Assembly (NCBI GenBank): GCA_024666565.1
Contig: CP088295.1
Span: forward strand, 4,216,001-4,280,000
From: Svornostia abyssi
GTDB taxonomy: Bacteria; Actinomycetota; Thermoleophilia; Solirubrobacterales; Solirubrobacteraceae
DNA: 64,000 nucleotides
Reading direction: 5' to 3'
Positions 1-8,320 of the stretch are shown here, piece by piece; within the stretch, counting starts at the first letter, position 1, and every line of letters begins with the position of its first letter. A program made the position numbers and the translations under genes. The notes under the pieces are model-generated. The model saw only the letters and a list, made by a program, of their open reading frames with translations. It did not search any database and was not told the origin of the DNA.

Positions 1-893
1 GGCTCGTCGAGGTCCACCCCGTCCTCGCGAACGGTGCGGTCGGCGATCGTCTCGGCGACGGCGTCGGCCTGCTCGTGGATCTCCTTGAGCATGAACGTCT
101 CGAAGCCGCCCTTCTCCGCGGCCTCCTCATCCCAGTCCACGCGGTCGACGGACCGGTCGATCGGCGTGCCATCCGGCGTCTGCAGCTCGACGCCGTCGGG
201 ACGCACAACGACGATCTCGTCGTTCTCGATGAGCTGGACGTCGCGCGTCTCCTTCAGGAACGCGGGGATCGCCGAGGCGATGAACTGCTCGCCGTCACCG
301 CGGCCGATGACCAGCGGGCACTCCTTGCGGGCGCCCACCAGGAGGCCGGGCTCATCGGCGTTCATCGCGACGAAGGCGTAGTGGCCCTGAAGCTCGGCGT
401 AGGCGGCGCGCACGGCGGTGACGAGGTCGCCGTCGGCAAGGTGGCGGCGGATGAGGTGCGCGATGACCTCGGCGTCCGTCTCGCTCGTGAAGACGCAGCC
501 GTCCGCGAGCAGGCCCTGCTTGAGCGCCATGTAGTTCTCGACGATGCCGTTGACGACAACGTGCACCCGGTCGGTCGTGTCGAAGTGCGGGTGGGCGTTC
601 TCCTCGTTGACGCGCCCGTGCGTCGCCCAGCGGGTGTGCCCGATGCCGGTGGCGACCTCCTGGGTGGCCGTGGCCGTGCCGCCCGCGTTGGGCGCGCCCT
701 CGGTGCCCTGACGGGCCGCGATCGCGTCCTCGAGATGGCTGAGGTTGCCGACCGCGCGCACCGAATCGATCGCGCCATCGCGCAGCACGGAGACTCCGGC
801 CGAGTCGTAGCCGCGGTATTCCAGCTTCTGCAGACCGGCGAGGAGCAGCTCCTGCGCCGAGCGTGTGCCGACGTATCCGACGATCCCGCACAT
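1..893 (-). CDS. glmS: Glutamine-fructose-6-phosphate aminotransferase, N-terminal part (cut by window edge)
   Basis: Makes glucosamine-6-phosphate from fructose-6-phosphate and glutamine, the entry step to UDP-GlcNAc and peptidoglycan. Only the first 297 codons are present; the gene leaves the window on the left. The start is fixed by the family: Met is followed by CGIVGY, so Cys2 becomes the N-terminal nucleophile of the Ntn glutaminase domain. LEYRGYDSAG, GHTRWATHG and NGIVENY follow in the expected order. The SIS isomerase domains lie outside the window. It is 118 nt downstream of glmM on the same strand, so two steps of one pathway are neighbours. Confidence 0.96.
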   Translation of the reverse strand, partial: MCGIVGYVGTRSAQELLLAGLQKLEYRGYDSAGVSVLRDGAIDSVRAVGNLSHLEDAIAARQGTEGAPNAGGTATATQEVATGIGHTRWATHGRVNEENAHPHFDTTDRVHVVVNGIVENYMALKQGLLADGCVFTSETDAEVIAHLIRRHLADGDLVTAVRAAYAELQGHYAFVAMNADEPGLLVGARKECPLVIGRGDGEQFIASAIPAFLKETRDVQLIENDEIVVVRPDGVELQTPDGTPIDRSVDRVDWDEEAAEKGGFETFMLKEIHEQADAVAETIADRTVREDGVDLDE

Positions 894-965
894 GCGGCGA
901 GCCCTTTCTGCAGGGGGCGACGAGCGCCCGTCCGAGGCGCTACGAAGGCGTTCGACAGTAGCAGT

Positions 966-999
966 CGGGGTCCTGCGTTCAGGGCCGTTCAGGACCCCG
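966..999 (-). terminator. Hairpin between glmM and glmS
   Basis: Perfect 10-bp arms CGGGGTCCTG and CAGGACCCCG flank a 14-nt loop in the 118-nt gap between glmM and glmS. There is no U tract on either strand, so it may be a weak GC-type terminator or an mRNA processing structure. Confidence 0.5.
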
Positions 1000-1011
1000 G
1001 TGTGACGCCCG

Positions 1012-2335
1012 TCACGCGACGCCCGCGGTCTCGCGCACCAACGCGACGAGCCGGCCGCACACGTCGTCGGCCTCCTCGTCGCCGGGCGCCTCGACCATGA
1101 CGCGCACGAGCTGCTCGGTACCGCTGGCACGCACGAGCACCCGCCCGCGTCCCTCCAGCGCGCCGTTCTCCCGGTCGATCGCCGCGGCGAGCTCCGTGCT
1201 GGCCATCGCGGCATCACGGTCGCCGACCGGGACGTTGACGAGGCGCTGCGGCAGCTTGTCCATCGCGTCGCGCTCCGCGAGATCGCCGTCGCCGAGCGCT
1301 TCGAGCGTGAGCAGGGCCGTGGCGACGCCGTCACCGGACGGGCAGAAGCCGAGGTCGATGACGTGGCCGGACTGCTCGCCGCCGAGCGCCCACCCGCGGG
1401 CGCGCAGCTCCTCGAGGACGTAGCGGTCCCCCCACCTTCGTGATCGCGACCTCGATCCCCGCGTCGCGCATGGCCGTGTGGAAGCCGTAGTTCGTCATCA
1501 CCGTGACCGCGACGCCGCCGCCGAGCCGCCCGGAGGTGCGCAGGTGCAGCGCGGCGAGGGCGATGAGTTCGTCGCCGTCGACGATCTCGCCGGTGCCGTC
1601 GACGGCGAGCACGCGGTCGCCGTCGCCGTCGAACGCGAAGCCGACGTCGTAGCGGCCTTCGCGCATGCCCGCGACGAGCGCGTCGAGGTGCGTCGACCCG
1701 CAGCCGTCGTTGATGTTGCGGCCGTCGGGCTGGTCGCCGATGACGTCCACATGTGCCCCGAGGCGGCGGAAGATCTCCGGGGCCACGCGGTAGGTGGCGC
1801 CGTGCGCGCAGTCGAGCAGCACGCGGCGGCCGTGGAGGTCGAGTCCGGTGAACCGCGTGTGCAGCGCCCGCAGGTAGTCCTCCTGGGTGCCGTGCAGCGC
1901 GCGAATGCGGCCGATCCCGTCCGTCGGCGGGGCGACGTCGTCGTCGAGCCGCGCCTCGATCGCCGCCTCCGTGTCGTCGGAGAGCTTGAAGCCGTCCGCA
2001 GCGAAGAACTTGATGCCGTTGTCGGCGAACGGGTTGTGCGACGCGCTGATGACCGCGGCAAGATCGAACCCGTACCGGCGCACGAGCAGCGGGGCCGCGG
2101 GCGTGGGCAGCACGCCGCCGAGGAGCACCTCGGCGCCCGCGCCGGCCGCGCCTGCGGCCAGCGCCGCCTCGAGCATCTCGCCCGATTCGCGCGTGTCACG
2201 GATGACGAGCACCCGGGGGTGCTCGGCGGCAGCCTGCAGCGTCGCCGCGCGACCGAGCCTCACCGCCAGGTCGGCGGTGAGCAGGTCGCCGGCGACGCCA
2301 CGGACGCCGTCGGTGCCGAACAGCTTGCGGGCCAT
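1012..2335 (-). CDS. glmM: Phosphoglucosamine mutase (frame break at 1428-1433)
   Basis: Converts glucosamine-6-phosphate to glucosamine-1-phosphate. The protein begins MARKLFGTDGVRG, and the phosphoserine loop ISASHNPFADNGIKFF is intact, as is the metal loop DGDGDR. The C-terminal phosphate-binding loop RASGTE sits near the end. The reading frame breaks at a run of six C (1428-1433, plus strand). Removing one base restores KVGDRYVLEEL and gives about 440 aa, the normal family length. GlmM is normally essential and both halves are well conserved, so a sequence error is likelier than a dead gene. It lies between rpsI and glmS, a common actinobacterial order. Confidence 0.93.
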
Positions 2336-2360
2336 TCGAAGAGTGTGACGCGAGCGCCGG

Positions 2361-3137
2361 TTAGCGCTTGCTGAACTGCGGCCGCTTGCGGGCCTTCTTC
2401 AGGCCGGCCTTCTTGCGCTCCTTGGCCCGTGCGTCACGGGTCAGGAAGCCGCGGCGCTTGAGCTCGCCACGCAGGTTCGGATCGGCCTCGAGCAGTGCCC
2501 GCGAGATGCCGTGGCGCAGCGCGCCGGCCTGGGCGGAGACGCCGCCGCCGTGCATGCGCGCGATGACGTCCATCTTCTCCTCGTACCCGACGGCCTCGAG
2601 CGGCTGGCGGATGTTCCGCTGCAGCGTGGGGCGCGGGAAGAACTGATCGAGCGTCTTGCCGTTGATGATGTACGCGCCCGTGCCGGGCTTGAGGATCACG
2701 CGGGCGACGGCCGTCTTGCGCTTGCCGGTCGCGCGGTAGCGCGCATCGGCGGCGAGCTCGATGGCGGCGGCGATCGGCTGCTGGTCGAGGAGATCGTCCT
2801 CGTCCTCGTTGCCGTCCTCGTCGTCGCCGTCCTCACGGGACAGCGGGTCAGCGCCCTCCTCGACGATGTCGACCTCGAGGTCCATGCCCGGGATAGCCGG
2901 CTTCTCGCGCGGCGTGGGCTCGTCCTCGGCCTCGTCCTCGTCCGCCTCGGCGACGGGCTCGGCGGGCGTCTCGTCAGCCGGCGCCTCGGCAGGGGTCTCT
3001 TCGGCGGGCGCCTCGGCCTCAGCGGCGGGCTGCTCAGCCTCGGGTGCGGCAGCCTCAGGAGTCTCAACGGCATCGGCGTCAGCCGATGTCGCGGACTCCT
3101 CCTCGGGCGTGCCCTCGGTCGACTCGTCGTCGATCAC
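2361..3137 (-). CDS. rpsI: 30S ribosomal protein S9 with long acidic N-terminal extension
   Basis: The last 125 or so residues are a normal S9: [13 protein letters not shown], the GGG(V)[15 protein letters not shown] block and the basic tail ending QFSKR that reaches the P-site tRNA. In front lie about 130 residues made mostly of Glu, Asp, Ala and Pro, which is far longer than the usual short S9 N-terminus. The start is GTG at 3137, overlapping the rplM stop as GTGA. A later start would remove the acidic part, but no good ribosome site was seen there and the frame is open throughout. Confidence 0.93.
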   Translation of the reverse strand: MIDDESTEGTPEEESATSADADAVETPEAAAPEAEQPAAEAEAPAEETPAEAPADETPAEPVAEADEDEAEDEPTPREKPAIPGMDLEVDIVEEGADPLSREDGDDEDGNEDEDDLLDQQPIAAAIELAADARYRATGKRKTAVARVILKPGTGAYIINGKTLDQFFPRPTLQRNIRQPLEAVGYEEKMDVIARMHGGGVSAQAGALRHGISRALLEADPNLRGELKRRGFLTRDARAKERKKAGLKKARKRPQFSKR

Positions 3138-3568
3138 GACTTGATCTCCATCGGTTGCGGCTGCTGGGCGGTGTGGGGATGCTCCGGGCCGGCGTAGATC
3201 TTGAGCTTCGTGATCTGCTTGCGCGCCAGGCGGTTACGGGGCAGCATCCCCTTGACGGCCAGCCGAAGGACTTCCTCCGGCCGGCGCTCCAGCATCTCCT
3301 CGAGCGTGCGGGTCTTCAGCCCGCCCGGGTAGCCGGAGTGACGGTGGTAGAGCTTCTCAGCGCGCTTGTTGCCGGTGACCGAGATCTTCTCCGCGTTGAT
3401 GACCACGACGAAGTCGCCGGTGTCAACGTGCGGGGTGTACTCCGGCTTGCGCTTGCCGCGCAGCGCATCGGCGATCTGCGTCGCCAGCCGCCCGAGCGTG
3501 AGCCCGGTGGCGTCGACGAGCAGCCAGTTGCGCTCGCGGGATTCGGAATTCGCGACGTAAGTCTTCAT
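3134..3568 (-). CDS. rplM: 50S ribosomal protein L13
   Basis: A 144-residue large-subunit protein beginning [15 protein letters not shown]. It has the typical blocks [35 protein letters not shown] and [12 protein letters not shown]. An upstream in-frame ATG at 3625 would add 19 unconserved residues, so 3568 was chosen to match family length. No clear Shine-Dalgarno precedes it, so a short or absent leader is possible. It overlaps rpsI by 4 nt and forms the usual L13-S9 pair. Confidence 0.96.
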   Translation of the reverse strand: MKTYVANSESRERNWLLVDATGLTLGRLATQIADALRGKRKPEYTPHVDTGDFVVVINAEKISVTGNKRAEKLYHRHSGYPGGLKTRTLEEMLERRPEEVLRLAVKGMLPRNRLARKQITKLKIYAGPEHPHTAQQPQPMEIKS

Positions 3569-3692
3569 GAGCGAGAAAGCGCGCCCGCTGGGCCAGGGTG
3601 GCCCCGCGGCGCGACGACCAAGCATAGGACATCCGCGACGGCCATGGAATCAGGCACCAGCGAGGCCGGATTCCGCCCTTGCGTTCGATAGT

Positions 3693-3850
3693 GTGCCCGC
3701 GACCCAGATGCCGAACCTGCGGCGCCGACTCCCGGTGGCGCAGGACGGGGGATCCGATGGGCGCCTCGGCGCCCGGGGGCGAATCCAGGCAGTGCCGCCT
3801 GGTAGCGCGGAGACCACCGCGCGAGCCCGTCAGCTAACCCCGTAGGCCAC
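3693..3850 (+). promoter_or_regulatory. Cyclic di-AMP riboswitch (ydaO/yuaA type)
   Basis: The leader of the M23 peptidase gene carries the family's hallmark blocks in order: GATGCCGAACCTG near 3717, CGGGGGATCC near 3746, GGGGGCGAATCC near 3774, and the closing block CGTCAGCTAACCCCGTAGGC at about 3828-3847. This matches the ydaO/yuaA class, which senses c-di-AMP and often controls cell-wall hydrolases in Actinobacteria. The 3' end lies about 20 nt before the start codon. I compared it with the consensus by eye only. Confidence 0.9.
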
Positions 3851-3867
3851 CACCGGAGACCCCAGTT

Positions 3868-5061
3868 CTGAAGCGAGCACTCGTCGCACTGCCCTGCGTC
3901 GCCGTCCTCGGCCTCCCGGCCGCGGCGCCTGCTGCGCCTGCGCCCGCGACGACCGCCGCGGGCGGCGCCTACGCCTCGGCCCCCGCCACCGTCGCCGCGA
4001 TCACCTGCCGCGGAGCGTGCGACGGGATCGACCGCGTCACGCCCGGCACGCTGCTGCGCATCAAGGGCACGAACATGGCCGACGTGCGCACCGTCGTCTT
4101 CCTCGGCGCCGCCGGGCCGCAGGACGACGTCGAGGCCCCGGCGATCCGCCCCAAGCGCCGCCAGGTCGACGCCCGCGTGCCCGAGGGCGCACGGACGGGC
4201 CCCGTGATGCTGAAGAACGGCGACGGCGCGCCGTCGGCTCCGAGCAAGGACGTCATCGCGTTCGACACGAGCGCGACCGACCTGGCCACGGCGCCGGGCG
4301 GGCCGGTGGCCGCGCGGGTGAGCGCGGACAAGATCTTCTTCGACGGAACCCGGACCGCCTCGCTCGACCTGCTCGTGCGCGGCTCGGCCCCCGTGGATGT
4401 CGTCGTCCAGCTGCTGCGCAGCAGCGACGGCGTCGAGATCGGCCGCTGGCCGATGGGGCAGATCCCGCCCGGGGAGCTCAAGCGCGTCTCGTGGACCGGC
4501 GTCACGGCGGGCAAGGTTCAGCCCGAGGGCCGCTACGAGTTCCGCGTCTTCAACGGCCAGCCGGGCGCCGCGCCCGGCGCGGCCCGGGCCGCGCAGGCCG
4601 CCGACCAGCCTGCCGTCACCGACTCGTTCCTCTTCCTGGACCACCAGTTCCCGATCCGCGGCAAGCACACGTACGGCGAGGGCGCCGGGCGCTTCGGCGC
4701 CGGGCGCGACTACGGCGGCCACCAGGGCCAGGACGTGTTCGCCGCGTGCGGCACGCCGCTCGTCGCCGCGCGGGGCGGCACGGTCCGCTGGAAGGCCACG
4801 CACGGCAACGCCGGCAACTACCTCGTGATCGACGGCGCCGGCACGGGCACGGACTACGCGTACATGCACCTGCGTGACCCCGCGCTCGTCGACAAGGGCG
4901 AGCGGGTCCGCACAGGCCAGGTCATCGGCTACGTCGGCGACACAGGCCGGGCCAGCGGCTGCCACCTGCATTTCGAGCTGTGGTCCGGCCCGGGCTGGTA
5001 CCGGGGTGGCAAGCCGTTCGACCCCATGCCCCAGCTCAAGGCCTGGGACGAGCAGAGCTGA
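3868..5061 (+). CDS. Secreted M23-family metallopeptidase (probable peptidoglycan hydrolase), CTG start
   Basis: A 397-residue exported cell-wall peptidase. A hydrophobic Ala/Leu-rich signal peptide (about residues 1-25) precedes an IPT/Ig-like region and a C-terminal LytM/M23 domain with HQGQD near residue 290 and HLHFE near residue 369, the zinc ligands. The frame has a TAA at 3835. Between there and the signal peptide the only candidate start is CTG at 3868, preceded by GGAG nine bases upstream. The next ATG (4075) would remove the signal peptide. The c-di-AMP riboswitch directly upstream fits a wall-remodelling enzyme. Confidence 0.88.
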   Translation: MKRALVALPCVAVLGLPAAAPAAPAPATTAAGGAYASAPATVAAITCRGACDGIDRVTPGTLLRIKGTNMADVRTVVFLGAAGPQDDVEAPAIRPKRRQVDARVPEGARTGPVMLKNGDGAPSAPSKDVIAFDTSATDLATAPGGPVAARVSADKIFFDGTRTASLDLLVRGSAPVDVVVQLLRSSDGVEIGRWPMGQIPPGELKRVSWTGVTAGKVQPEGRYEFRVFNGQPGAAPGAARAAQAADQPAVTDSFLFLDHQFPIRGKHTYGEGAGRFGAGRDYGGHQGQDVFAACGTPLVAARGGTVRWKATHGNAGNYLVIDGAGTGTDYAYMHLRDPALVDKGERVRTGQVIGYVGDTGRASGCHLHFELWSGPGWYRGGKPFDPMPQLKAWDEQS

Positions 5062-5104
5062 ACGGGTCACGACGTCCCGACGCGCGCATAGACTGCCGCG
5101 CCTG

Positions 5105-5818
5105 ATGTCGGTCACCGCCAAGCTCCGCCCCGCCAAGATCCGCAGCGCCCTGAAGCGCCGGTGGTTCGAGCGAATGGTTCCGCGGCTCGACCTCACGCCG
5201 ATGCCGGGACTCGTGGACGTCGGGACGTCCTACGGCGGCTGGACGATCCCGGTCGACCTCGTGACCGCCGACTGGACGTGCTGGTGCATCGGCGCGGGCG
5301 GCGACATCACCTTTGATCTCCAGCTCCTGGACCGCGGCGCGCTGGTGCGGGCGTTCGAGCCCGCGCCGCTGTACGTCGAGCACGCGCGCGAGCAGGCCGC
5401 GGGTCGCGACCGCTTCACCGCCCAGCAGGTCGCGATCGCCACCGAGGACGGCCCGCTGCGCCTGCAGGTGAGCCACCACGAAGGCAGCAGCTCGGTCTCG
5501 AGCGCCAACCTCTACGACACCGAGGATGCGTTCATCGAGGTGCCCGGGCGGACGCTCGCCTCACTGAAGGCCGAGCTCGGTGACGAACGCGTCGATCTCC
5601 TCAAGCTCGACATCGAGGGCGCGGAGTACGACGTGATGAAGGGCGTCGACCTGCAGGCGCTGGGCGTCTCGGTCTTCTCCACCCAGCTGCACCACACCGG
5701 CTCGGTCGCCGACGCCCGCGCGCTCATCGCCGGCGTGCAGCGGCAGGGCTACGCCCTGGTGGCGTGCCGGCCGGTCATCAAGCTGACGTTTGTCCGCAAG
5801 GACCTGCTGCCGGGCTAA
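5105..5818 (+). CDS. FkbM-family methyltransferase
   Basis: A 237-residue SAM-dependent methyltransferase of the FkbM type. The region around residues 38-60 (VDVGTSYGGWTIP) is the SAM-binding loop, followed by AFEPAPLYVEHARE and the family signature DLLKLDIEGAEYDVMKG near residue 165. The substrate is unknown; relatives O-methylate sugars or polyketides. The start ATG at 5105 is 43 nt after the peptidase gene, and longer in-frame extensions overlap that gene. It ends overlapping the convergent csoR by 4 nt. Confidence 0.82.
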   Translation: MSVTAKLRPAKIRSALKRRWFERMVPRLDLTPMPGLVDVGTSYGGWTIPVDLVTADWTCWCIGAGGDITFDLQLLDRGALVRAFEPAPLYVEHAREQAAGRDRFTAQQVAIATEDGPLRLQVSHHEGSSSVSSANLYDTEDAFIEVPGRTLASLKAELGDERVDLLKLDIEGAEYDVMKGVDLQALGVSVFSTQLHHTGSVADARALIAGVQRQGYALVACRPVIKLTFVRKDLLPG

Positions 5819-6111
5819 CCCCGGCGCATGAGCCGCGCGACCGCGGCCATGAGCTCCTCGGTCTTCTCCTCGCGCTCCTCGCCCTCGGCGCCCATCACGC
5901 AGTGGCGGGTGTGCTCGTCGACGAGCCCGAGGGCGACCTTGTCCAGCGCCGCCTGCACGGCGCTGATCTGGGTGAGGATGTCGATGCAGTAGCGGTCGTC
6001 GTCGACCATGCCCTGGATGCCGCGGACCTGCCCCTCGACCCGCTTGAGGCGCTTGAGCAGCTGGTCCTTCGTGGCGGTGTAGCCATGCGTCGTGGCGGTT
6101 TCAGCGGGCAT
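5815..6111 (-). CDS. csoR: CsoR-family copper-sensing repressor
   Basis: A 98-residue all-helical DUF156 repressor. Cys42, His67 and Cys71 have the same spacing (25 and 4) as the Cu(I) ligands of CsoR, so copper is the likely signal. Related family members sense nickel or persulfide with other ligand sets. A palindrome 14 bp upstream of the start codon fits a CsoR operator, so it probably represses itself. No copper ATPase or chaperone gene is adjacent, although a SCO1 homologue lies 49 kb away. Confidence 0.88.
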   Translation of the reverse strand: MPAETATTHGYTATKDQLLKRLKRVEGQVRGIQGMVDDDRYCIDILTQISAVQAALDKVALGLVDEHTRHCVMGAEGEEREEKTEELMAAVARLMRRG

Positions 6112-6125
6112 GACGACACGGTACC

Positions 6126-6142
6126 ATACCCCTAAGGGGTAT
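6126..6142. promoter_or_regulatory. Probable CsoR operator
   Basis: The palindrome ATACCCC-TAA-GGGGTAT lies directly upstream of csoR. GC tracts flanked by TA resemble known CsoR/RcnR-family sites. Its edge overlaps the stop codon of the sigma-factor gene. Confidence 0.7.
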
Positions 6143-7017
6143 CAAGGCGCGGGAACGCGTGTCACCTTCTCCGGGTTGCGCACGACGTGGATCTCCGCGA
6201 TCCGGCCGGCGTCGATCGTGAACGCCATCACGGTGATGACGCCGTCGGCGTCGCGGAACACGAGTCCCGGCTCCCCGTTGACGTCCGCGGCGTACCCGCC
6301 GAGCGGCGGGCGCCGCGCGAAGCCGAGGATCGCCTTCGCGACCTGCGCCGAGCCGTGCAGCGGCCTCCGTGTCGCGGTGACCCGCCCACCACCGTCCGAC
6401 CGCCACACCACGTCCGGGTCGAGCAGCGCGACGAGCTCCTGCAGGTCTCCCCCCGCGCATGCCGCCGCGAACGCGGTGACCACCCGTTCCTGTTCCTCCC
6501 GTGCGGGCGTCGCGCGCGGGCGCGCGGACTCCACGGCGCGCCGTGCGCGCGAGGCGAGCTGCCGGGACGCCTCGGGGCTCCGGCCGACGGCCTCCCCCAC
6601 CTCCGCGAACGACAGGCCGAAGACGTCGTGCAGGACGAATGCGGTGCGCTCGGCGGGGGTGAGCCGCTCGAGCACGGCGAAGAGCGCGAGGCTGACGGTC
6701 TCGTCCAGCGTCACGCGATCGGCAGGGTCCGCGTCCGCCGCGGTCACGATCGGCTCGGGCAGCCACGGCCCCACGTACGTCTCGCGGCGCGCCCGGGCGG
6801 ACCCGAGCGCGTCGAGCGCGAGCCGCCCCACCACGGTCGTCAGCCATGCCGCCGGATCACGCACGTCCTCCCCGGCCCGCTCCCAGCGCAGCCACGCCTC
6901 CTGCACGACGTCCTCGGCCTCGGCGTGCGAGCCGAGCATCCCGTAGGCCACGCGGGTCAGCCTCGGTCGCTCACGCTCGAAGACGTCCTCGCGGCTCACG
7001 TGGGGTGCTCCAGCCAC
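6142..7017 (-). CDS. ECF41-type RNA polymerase sigma factor with SnoaL-like C-terminal domain
   Basis: A 291-residue sigma factor. Region 2 (AYGMLGSHAEAEDVVQEAWLRW) and region 4 (LTPAERTAFVLHDVFGLSFAEV) are followed by a SnoaL-like domain of about 110 residues. That domain has SDGGGRV and VRNPEKV, matching the DGGGK and NPDKL motifs of the ECF41 group, whose C-terminal domain controls activity in place of an anti-sigma factor. The gene overlaps the upstream oxidoreductase gene by 22 nt and is probably co-transcribed with it. ECF41 genes are usually next to such oxidoreductase or carboxymuconolactone decarboxylase genes. Confidence 0.9.
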   Translation of the reverse strand: MAGAPHVSREDVFERERPRLTRVAYGMLGSHAEAEDVVQEAWLRWERAGEDVRDPAAWLTTVVGRLALDALGSARARRETYVGPWLPEPIVTAADADPADRVTLDETVSLALFAVLERLTPAERTAFVLHDVFGLSFAEVGEAVGRSPEASRQLASRARRAVESARPRATPAREEQERVVTAFAAACAGGDLQELVALLDPDVVWRSDGGGRVTATRRPLHGSAQVAKAILGFARRPPLGGYAADVNGEPGLVFRDADGVITVMAFTIDAGRIAEIHVVRNPEKVTRVPAP

Positions 7018-7763
7018 GCGGCGAACGTGGTGGTGCCTCGTGCGGGCGCCGCCCGATCCGTCAAACCGCCGCGCCGCAGCGCACGCCCCAGACCACCCGG
7101 CAGCCGACCGGGGACCACCATCGCGCGCCGCCCCGTGTGCGCGCGCCAGCTCCGGGCCAGGTCCCGCAGCTCCACCACCTCGGGCCCCACGATCTCCTCC
7201 CGCCCCAGACGTGGCGAACCCACAGCCAAGTCCGCGACAGCGACCGCCACCTCGTCCACGGCCACGGGCTGCAGCAGCGCGCGGAAACCGGGCAGCACGC
7301 GGTAGCGGCTCGTCGCGCCGAACAGCATCGCGACGAGGTCGTGGAACTGGGTGGCGCGCAGAATCGTCCAGGGCACCTCGCCGCGCACGATCTCCTCCTC
7401 CTGCGCGACCTTCGTGCGGTAGTAGCCCATCGGGACGTCCCCGATGCCGACGATCGACACGCCGACATGGTGGCGCACGCCGGCGGCACGCTCGGCGGCG
7501 AGCAGGCGGCGGGTCCCTCCCACCAGCACATCGTCCGCCCCGTTCGGCGGCCCGTTGCTCGCGTCGACGACGACCTCCACCCCGCGCAGCGCGTCATCGA
7601 GCCCCGCGCCGGTGACGAGGTCGACGGCGTGGTGGCGGGCGCCGGTCGGCAGCGCCGCGGGCGCGGTGCGACTGAGCGCGCCGACGTCATGGCCGCGCCG
7701 CGCGAGCTCGGCGACAACGCGGGCGCCCAGCGTGCCGGTCCCTCCGGTGACGGCGATCTTCAT
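6996..7763 (-). CDS. NAD(P)-binding SDR/NmrA-like oxidoreductase
   Basis: A 255-residue Rossmann-fold protein starting MKIAVTGGTGTLGARVV, a nucleotide-binding loop. YYRTK near residue 117 resembles the YxxxK pair of atypical SDRs, and the sequence reads like the NmrA/YwnB subgroup. A good ribosome site (GAAGGAG) precedes ATG 7763. The gene sits first in an operon with the ECF41 sigma factor, behind a promoter matching the ECF41 consensus, so it is the likely direct target. The substrate is unknown. Confidence 0.85.
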   Translation of the reverse strand: MKIAVTGGTGTLGARVVAELARRGHDVGALSRTAPAALPTGARHHAVDLVTGAGLDDALRGVEVVVDASNGPPNGADDVLVGGTRRLLAAERAAGVRHHVGVSIVGIGDVPMGYYRTKVAQEEEIVRGEVPWTILRATQFHDLVAMLFGATSRYRVLPGFRALLQPVAVDEVAVAVADLAVGSPRLGREEIVGPEVVELRDLARSWRAHTGRRAMVVPGRLPGGLGRALRRGGLTDRAAPARGTTTFAAWLEHPT

Positions 7764-7799
7764 GGCGTGACTCCTTCGTGAGGGGACATCTGCCCCCTT

Positions 7800-7826
7800 G
7801 ACGACGCACCGCCACAGAACGTGACA
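7800..7826 (-). promoter_or_regulatory. Predicted ECF41-dependent promoter
   Basis: On the minus strand, TGTCACG and CGTC are separated by exactly 16 bases, 37 bp upstream of the oxidoreductase start codon. This matches the pattern described for ECF41 targets (TGTCACA at -35, CGTC at -10) and would make the operon autoregulated. Confidence 0.72.
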
Positions 7827-7841
7827 CCTCGCGCCGCCGAA

Positions 7842-7879
7842 CGTCGAAATGTGGTGGCGGTGGCGACCACATTTCGACG
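7842..7879. repeat. Perfect 14-bp inverted repeat between divergent genes
   Basis: Arms CGTCGAAATGTGGT and ACCACATTTCGACG flank a 10-nt spacer. The element lies between the divergent oxidoreductase and zinc-ribbon genes, just upstream of the ECF41-like promoter. Neither strand has an upstream gene to terminate, so a protein-binding site or cruciform is likelier than a terminator. Confidence 0.8.
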
Positions 7880-7915
7880 CTCGGGCCGACGCTCCCCGCG
7901 ATCTAGACTCATTGC

Positions 7916-8308
7916 ATGGCGCGCGCGACCAAGTGCCCGAACTGCGGTGAGCCCGTCAGCGCCTTCGCGGCCGGATGCGCCATCTGCGGGGCCGACCTCG
8001 AAGCACACCGGCGCCGCCTCGCCGAGCGGCCGAGCGTCACGGACGCGACCCGTCACGTCCCGAACGTGCGACTGCCCCGGGTGTCGTCGAGGACCGACCC
8101 GCCCGACGCCGCGCTCATCGCGGTGGTCGTGTTGTTCCTGCTCGTCGTCCCGTTCTTCGGCACCGTGCTCGCAGCGCTGGGGGCGTACGACCGCAACCGG
8201 CGTGGCCTCACCACCATGCGCAACGTCTTCCTCGTCCTGCTGGCCCTGGGCCTCGCCACGTTCCTCATCGGGCCGTGGCAATACGGCGTGCTCAGCCTGC
8301 TGTTCTGA
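7916..8308 (+). CDS. Zinc-ribbon membrane protein
   Basis: A 130-residue protein I cannot assign to a named function. Residues 7-24 hold a rubredoxin-like zinc ribbon (CPNCG and CAICG). Two hydrophobic segments, about residues 67-87 and 102-124, are separated by a short basic loop. The soluble N-terminus probably faces the cytoplasm. It converges on guaA with 12 nt between stop codons. Confidence 0.7.
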   Translation: MARATKCPNCGEPVSAFAAGCAICGADLEAHRRRLAERPSVTDATRHVPNVRLPRVSSRTDPPDAALIAVVVLFLLVVPFFGTVLAALGAYDRNRRGLTTMRNVFLVLLALGLATFLIGPWQYGVLSLLF

Positions 8309-8320
8309 GCAGGCCGAGCG

